This document shows positions 59,534 to 64,000 of a stretch of 64,000 nucleotides of DNA, piece by piece. The DNA comes from Multifurca ochricompacta (taxonomy: Eukaryota; Basidiomycota; Agaricomycetes; Russulales; Russulaceae): assembly GCA_022496185.1 (NCBI GenBank), contig WTXG01000015.1:186001-250000 (forward strand). The letters run 5' to 3'. The translations under genes were made by a program, and so were the position numbers. The notes under the pieces were generated by a model. The model saw only the letters and a list, made by a program, of their open reading frames with translations. It searched no databases and was not told the DNA's origin. Within the stretch, counting starts at the first letter, position 1. Every line of letters starts with the position of its first letter.

Positions 59534-59568
59534 TTACACTTCAGAGGAAGAAGAACTCTGAAGTGTAA
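59534..59568. repeat. Perfect 13-bp-stem hairpin in the LTR
   Basis: TTACACTTCAGAG and CTCTGAAGTGTAA are exact reverse complements separated by GAAGAAGAA. On the minus strand it lies about 20-50 nt downstream of the TATA box, at the predicted transcript start. Confidence 0.85.
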
Positions 59569-59586
59569 AGGACAAAACAGACACCC

Positions 59587-59593
59587 TTATATA
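59587..59593 (-). promoter_or_regulatory. TATA box of the copia LTR
   Basis: On the minus strand the sequence reads GGGTATATAAGGG, a strong TATA box, in the middle of the LTR as in other copia elements. Transcription would run toward lower coordinates and start near 59557. Confidence 0.7.
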
Positions 59594-59868
59594 CCCATGG
59601 GGGCCAGGGGAAATGGTCTGTGCGCACTGGGAGTAAGTCCACAAGTGCCGGACAATAAACAGAGAGGGATAAAGGCCATTGGCCAAAGAGATATCACATG
59701 CTTACTGTGCATTACTAAGTCCATCACTAATCAGCTGAGTAAGGTGAGAAAGAAATGTAATAAAGATAACATAAAAAGTCCGATACTCCGGAATCTAATC
59801 TAATCTAATCTACAGCTGAAGCGAACCTTAGATGCCTGAAGCATCTCCAGACACGTCCTGTGTCAACA

Positions 59869-60133
59869 TCCCTCCATGGTGAAGGCATCGATCATTAAGA
59901 TGGAATGAATTGAATGAGCACACTGCTGTTCACAATTGAACGAACATATCGCCAGAGATCCAACTTCTCTAACTCTCAAGTGTAGAGAGAGGACCATGGT
60001 GTTCAGAGGCATATTGAGTTAGATTCTCTTATGCAAACTGAAACCACACCTCTTGCATCACTCTCGAAGTTGAGAACTTTGCTCATGGTGGGAAAGTGAA
60101 ACTGGTATACAAAGTCTCCAGATTCCAGCTCTC
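59869..60133 (-). other. Copia 3' untranslated segment and polypurine tract
   Basis: Between the pol stop and the LTR lie about 265 noncoding bases ending in ACCATGGAGGGA directly before TGTTGA. This is the expected site of plus-strand priming. No frame or extra gene is evident in the segment. Confidence 0.6.
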
Positions 60134-61954
60134 TCATTCCAGCACTAGTCCAAAACTAGTTACCATGTGATCAAAAGATGATCTAGGCAGAGACTTTGTA
60201 AGGCCATCTGCTAGCATCTCTCCAGTGGGAGTTCGCACCAAGTCTATCTGGTGTGATTCTACATACTCCCTAATGGCATGGTACTTTATCGGTATGTGCT
60301 TTGATCGCCTTCCTGTGACAGGGTTTAATGCAAGGTCTACTGCACCCTTATTGTCACAGTGCAGTTGTATGGGTGAACTAACTTCATATCCCAATTCCTG
60401 CATAAATGTCCTATACCACGCAGCTTGATTTGAGGCCTCAGCAAGGCTCATATACTCGGCTTCTGTGGTGGACTGTGCTACTGTCTTTTGCTTCCTGGAA
60501 CACCAGCTAATGGCTCCATTGGCAAGGAAAAAGACATAGCCTGAGGTGGAGTGGCGGTCCTCTTGATCTCCCCATGAGGAATCCGCAAAGCCATGAAGGC
60601 CAACTTCACCATTCCCTCCAGAATAGCGCAACTTGTAGTCTTTTGTAGCATTTAAATAGGCTAAGACATACTTTGCTAGTCGCATGTGCTGCTGGGAAGG
60701 GTTGGAAGCAAATTGGCTAAGGCGTGCAACAGCGAAACTAATGTCAGGTCTGCTTCCAATCTGCACCCAAAGCAGAGACCCCATTAACTGCTGATACCTC
60801 TTAATATCAGAGGTAGATGCTTGGTCTTCAAACTTGACCAAATGAACATCCACGCCAGAGGGTAGAGGAGTATATACTGGGTTGGAATCCCCCATTCCAA
60901 ACCTCTCAACTATTGAGGATACATAGGCTGTCTGGTCAATATCCAGTGTCTTGTTAGGACGGTCCCTGGTGATGTTAACTCCAAGGTATGACTGGATTTC
61001 GCCAAGATCGGTCATCTCATATCGGCTAGATAGAGAGTCCTTCAGCCATTGAATCTTCTTAGTGGAGGACCCAAGTATAGTGATGTCATCAACATATAAA
61101 ATGACGAAAAGTGAACCATCCCCCTCTTGGTGATGATACACATATACTCCTGCATCAGAGTACGTCCGAGTAAAGCTCAGTTCATTGAGAACTGCATGGA
61201 ATTGCAAGTTCCATGCCCGGGAAGCTTGTTTGAGGCCATACAGAGCCTTCTGTAGCCTACAAACTTTGGACTCTTGTCCAGCAACGACGAAACCAATAGG
61301 TTGCTCCATGTAAATCTCCTCATCCAGATCGCCATGTAGGAATGCCGATTTGACATCCATCTGGTGGATTTCCCAATCCTCAAGCGCGGCCAACGCTAAT
61401 AACAGTCTAAGAGACTCAAATCTGGCGACTGGGGAGAAGGTTTCATCGAAGTCCACCCCCTCTATTTGGGTGAACCCTTTTGCTACAAGCCTAGCACGAA
61501 AGCGTCCATCTGCTTTCAATTTAAAGACCCACTTGGACTTTACAGCCTTTCTACCTTCAGGAAGGTCTTCAAGGCGCCACACTTTAAGTTTTTCTAAGGC
61601 ATCAATTTCATATTGACATGCCTCAAGCCAATCACTGGCATTATCAGACTCCATTGCTTCTTTAAATGTAAGAGGATCCCTATAAGGCGATCCTGCAGCA
61701 TTAAGTAGATCCATCTGACCAAGTCTGGAAGAACCTTGTACGAACTCTGCATTATCCTCGTTGTAGAAGCGAGGATTCAGACGACGATTGCGATTGGGGC
61801 GTGCAGTATCCAAGCTCAAATCTTCTTGGATTGCCCTATCTCGTCGTTCAGAGCGTGGACTCGTCCTCTGAAAATTAGGTTGAGGAATTCTGTCTGCAAT
61901 CCTTTGTGATTTTCTGATTGCCTTGGTTCTTTTGGGAGGGGAGGATGGTTCCAT
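60134..61954 (-). CDS. Copia reverse transcriptase and RNase H
   Basis: An intact 606-codon frame. After a basic, proline-rich linker it has the copia RT motifs KSKWVFKLKADGRFRARLVA, DFDETFSPVARFESLRLLLA, MDVKSAFLHGDLDEEIYMEQ, ALYGLKQASRAWN and the catalytic VILYVDDITILG. The RNase H part has HGFADSSWGDQEDRHSTSGY, STTEAEYMSLAEASNQAAWY and CDNKGAVDLALNP, ending GEMLADGLTKSLPRSSFD. All catalytic acids are present. The frame is likely continuous with the integrase upstream, since coding sequence (NIDTTHPQTIY) extends beyond the first ATG into the preceding segment. Confidence 0.93.
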   Translation of the reverse strand: MEPSSPPKRTKAIRKSQRIADRIPQPNFQRTSPRSERRDRAIQEDLSLDTARPNRNRRLNPRFYNEDNAEFVQGSSRLGQMDLLNAAGSPYRDPLTFKEAMESDNASDWLEACQYEIDALEKLKVWRLEDLPEGRKAVKSKWVFKLKADGRFRARLVAKGFTQIEGVDFDETFSPVARFESLRLLLALAALEDWEIHQMDVKSAFLHGDLDEEIYMEQPIGFVVAGQESKVCRLQKALYGLKQASRAWNLQFHAVLNELSFTRTYSDAGVYVYHHQEGDGSLFVILYVDDITILGSSTKKIQWLKDSLSSRYEMTDLGEIQSYLGVNITRDRPNKTLDIDQTAYVSSIVERFGMGDSNPVYTPLPSGVDVHLVKFEDQASTSDIKRYQQLMGSLLWVQIGSRPDISFAVARLSQFASNPSQQHMRLAKYVLAYLNATKDYKLRYSGGNGEVGLHGFADSSWGDQEDRHSTSGYVFFLANGAISWCSRKQKTVAQSTTEAEYMSLAEASNQAAWYRTFMQELGYEVSSPIQLHCDNKGAVDLALNPVTGRRSKHIPIKYHAIREYVESHQIDLVRTPTGEMLADGLTKSLPRSSFDHMVTSFGLVLE

Positions 61955-62715
61955 GATTTGCGATGGAGGGGTCTGATATATAGTCTGAGGGTGTGTGGTG
62001 TCTATATTACGTGTGGGTGTGGTAGGCTGTGGTGCTAATTGAGGAGGTACGATGTCCTCCTGTTCCTCTTCTAGGTTTCCTCATCTTGAGGAACCTCAGG
62101 AACTTGTGTAGCAGCTGCTGGTGGTGGCTGGACTGGGCCACCTGGTAAAGTAAATGAGCCACCTTCATAGGTTGCTCCATTGGTTTATCTGCTCTGTTGT
62201 CCTTCACAGAGCGGGATGGGAAGGATCTCTCATCAAATGTAACATCTCGTGAAAAGATGAGAGACCGGGTACGACTATCCCAAAGTGTATAGCCTTTAGA
62301 AGTAGGCTCATACCCGACAAAGACGGCTTCCCTGGCTTTGGGATCTAGTTTACGCCGCTTGCCCTCTGGAACATGATAATAGGCTTTGCATCCAAAGACC
62401 TTAAAATATGAGACATCTGGTTTGTTCCCAACCAGAAGCTCTAGCGGAGTTTTCCACTTATTGGAACGGATGGGAGTTCTGTTATATATATGACATGCTG
62501 TCTCAACAGCACACTCCCAAAAACCAAGAGACAGGCCGCATCGTGCAGCATGCTAGTGCCTTTTTCCATAATGGTTCTATTAAATCTCTCGGCCCTTCCG
62601 TTCTGTTGTGGGCTTACGGCATCGTAAGTTTATGCTCTATGCCATAATCTTCAAGCGTTGCCTTCAGCGCCTTGTTCACATACTCGCCACCACGATCTGT
62701 ATGAAGACACTTATT
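61955..62715 (-). pseudogene. Copia integrase C-terminal half, broken by single-base deletions
   Basis: The integrase continues after the gag-protease frame in alternating frames. Recognisable parts are the second catalytic Asp region with DRGGEYVNKAL, the Glu-bearing QQNGRAERFNRT, ACHIYNRTPIRSNKWKTPLE, and YFKVFGCKAYYHVPEGKRRK with the SRDVTFDE-type C-terminal domain. Frame changes occur at 62711-62712, 62618-62619, 62536-62537, 62184-62186 and 62076-62078. Each is restored by one base in a homopolymer. Whether this is decay or sequencing error is undecided; the latter fits the pattern in the host genes. Confidence 0.8.
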
Positions 62716-64000
62716 TTGTGATTGAATTTATTTTCAAGTAGTGTCTTCAGTTTATTAAAAACTGGTGTGAACAGATCTTTAGATTTCATTGGAACAATTA
62801 AAGCATATCTGCTAAAGTCGTCCAAGAAGGTGGCAAAGTATAGATTCCCTTGTATTGAACTGCACTGCAAGGGACCTACAAGATCACTATGAAGGATCTC
62901 AAGGGGGGCTGATGCGCGCTTTGAAGATGGGGGAAATGGAAGACGATGGGACTTGCCCATTTCACAGCCATAGCACGGCTTGTCTTCTACTTGGCTATTA
63001 TTTATTTTGAGGCCTTTAACCGCCTCAGGAGCATATCTTTTAAGGGCTTCTTTATACATATGGCCCATTCTTTGATGCCAGATTTCAAGTGAGGCAGATG
63101 CAGATGTATGGATACTGCTTAGGACGTGTTTGCCTAGTACCCAATACAATTTGCCAAACTTCCATGCTTCCGCTATAATATTGTCGCCATATTTTATTGT
63201 TGCCTTCTTATTTTCAAAGAACACAGTTGCCCCTTTTTCTACTAGGGCACTGGCGGAGAGTATTTTATGTCCTCCAGGCAAGTGGAGCACATTGCTCAAT
63301 TCCAGGTCAAAACCTTGATCAGTCCTGATGACCACGGTTCCAACTCCATTTGTTTTGACTATAGAGTTGTCACCTAGTGATACTTCATGGGTGTGATCAA
63401 CTTCATATGTATCGAAGTCTTCAAGGTTGGGACTGAAATGAGCTGTTGCTCCACTATCAAGCATCCAATAATCTGAGTTGATATCCAGATTATAGGTGTG
63501 AACATAAAGGCGAATGCGAGGTGCTTCATGCACCTCCTCTATTTTGCCACTACCATTAACTACGGTGGCTATAGTGTTTACTTGTTGGGCCTCAGCCCTC
63601 TTCTTGTTCCCTGCCTTGCCCTTTTTGGCATTCTCTAGGTCCTTCTTCTTCTTTGCGCAAGCGTTGGACTTGTGTCCAGGCTTTTGACAATAGAAGCAGA
63701 CCACCCCTTGTGAACCAGGGGCAGCAGCAGGAAGTGGTGATAAATTTTTTGGTTTGTTTGATTTGACAGGTGCAGCCTTTGATAGGACTGCACTACCACT
63801 TCCTGATGGACCTGCCAGGCGACTCTCCTCATTCAGGAACCTCTGCACAAGGTCCTGAGGAGAAAGACGCTCTGGATCGCCAGAGGCCAGTATGGAGCCG
63901 GCAATGGCACTGTAGGAGTCAGGGAGAGACTTCAATAAAATGAAGCTCATCTGGAGGTCATTGACCTCCATCCCATTCTCCCTAAGGGTACTCCTGGCAT
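62676..64000 (-). CDS. Copia gag, protease and integrase N-terminal part (partial at window end)
   Basis: The frame is open to the end of the window and so is 5'-partial. It starts with a UBN2-type gag segment (SFILLKSLPDSYSAIAGSIL, LSPQDLVQRFLNEE). Next is a CCHC zinc knuckle CFYCQKPGHKSNAC and a lysine-rich stretch. The aspartic protease has YWMLDSGATAHFSPN. The GAG-pre-integrase domain has LEIWHQRMGHMYKEALKRY and CYGCEMGKSHRLPFP, a zinc-binding HHCC region, followed by the first integrase Asp in LEILHSDLVGPLQ and FATFLDDFSRYALIVPMK. It ends by a frame slip at 62711. Confidence 0.92.
   Translation of the reverse strand, partial: ARSTLRENGMEVNDLQMSFILLKSLPDSYSAIAGSILASGDPERLSPQDLVQRFLNEESRLAGPSGSGSAVLSKAAPVKSNKPKNLSPLPAAAPGSQGVVCFYCQKPGHKSNACAKKKKDLENAKKGKAGNKKRAEAQQVNTIATVVNGSGKIEEVHEAPRIRLYVHTYNLDINSDYWMLDSGATAHFSPNLEDFDTYEVDHTHEVSLGDNSIVKTNGVGTVVIRTDQGFDLELSNVLHLPGGHKILSASALVEKGATVFFENKKATIKYGDNIIAEAWKFGKLYWVLGKHVLSSIHTSASASLEIWHQRMGHMYKEALKRYAPEAVKGLKINNSQVEDKPCYGCEMGKSHRLPFPPSSKRASAPLEILHSDLVGPLQCSSIQGNLYFATFLDDFSRYALIVPMKSKDLFTPVFNKLKTLLENKFNHKISVFIQIVVASM

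Larger units (their letters stand above)
59388..59868 (-). repeat. 3' long terminal repeat of the copia element
   Basis: On the minus strand the LTR begins TGTTGACACAGG just after a purine-rich ACCATGGAGGGA (polypurine tract, 59869-59880) and ends in AACCACA, giving the expected TGTT...ACA ends and a length of about 481 bp. It contains a TATA box, a perfect hairpin at the predicted RNA start, internal direct repeats (23 bp at 59425 and 59538; 16 bp at 59408 and 59466) and a TAATC tandem tract (about 59789-59812). The matching 5' LTR would be beyond base 64000. Confidence 0.8.
59388..64000 (-). mobile_element. Ty1/copia LTR retrotransposon, 5' part outside the window
   Basis: Minus-strand element with the order gag zinc knuckle, protease, integrase, reverse transcriptase, RNase H, polypurine tract, LTR. 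This order (integrase before reverse transcriptase) defines Ty1/copia. The reverse transcriptase/RNase H frame is intact for 606 codons. Five single-base breaks interrupt the integrase part, all of the same type seen in host genes, so the element may in reality be intact and young. The 5' LTR and the start of gag lie beyond the window. Confidence 0.92.

Overview
The window looks like nuclear DNA of a filamentous basidiomycete, most probably an Agaricomycete. Protein genes are cut by many short (about 45-80 bp) GT-AG introns, the proteins are typically fungal (Zn2Cys6 regulator, BZZ1, KRE9-like GPI wall protein, Crinkler-kinase), both strands are used, and intergenic DNA is rich in microsatellites. 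No tRNA, rRNA, CRISPR or prokaryotic feature was recognised.

Layout. 0-2.5 kb: no convincing gene. 2.5-11.5 kb: housekeeping block with cullin-1 (SCF ligase scaffold), a TIGR04076-type protein, COQ5 (ubiquinone methyltransferase, minus), then FCF2 and SAS10/UTP3, two 18S rRNA-processing factors in tandem. 12.4-15.4 kb: a convergent pair of unrecognised paralogues sharing a tryptophan-rich C-terminal signature. 15.8-16.4 kb and 29.75-30.3 kb: two near-identical copies of a roughly 590 bp unknown repeat in opposite orientation. Between them lie TOM22, a Zn2Cys6 transcription factor, the complex I 39-40 kDa subunit (NDUFA9/NUO-40), a small DUF2462 protein and a CENP-B-type DNA-binding protein. 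32-33.6 kb: CAF1/POP2 deadenylase. 36.5-39.7 kb: BZZ1 (F-BAR plus two SH3). 42.5-43.1 kb: a secreted RlpA/expansin-like protein. 46.3-51.6 kb: RIF1 with N-terminal PP1-docking motifs. 53.3-54.3 kb: a KRE9-like GPI protein. 57.3-59.4 kb: a Crinkler-header/kinase protein whose 5' end meets the LTR of a Ty1/copia element that fills the rest of the window on the minus strand.

The most general observation concerns sequence quality. At least 18 places in otherwise well-conserved coding regions, including essential single-copy genes and the copia polyprotein, need one extra base to stay in frame, nearly always within a short homopolymer. Deletions in one direction across unrelated genes point to uncorrected sequencing/assembly indels rather than pseudogenes, so these genes should be read as functional. 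Biologically, the best items for follow-up are the Crinkler-kinase gene broken by copia, a perfect hairpin at the predicted RNA start of the copia LTR, the inverted unknown repeats, the novel paralogue pair, and two inferred 6-nt microexons in the transcription factor, one of which carries a zinc-ligand cysteine.
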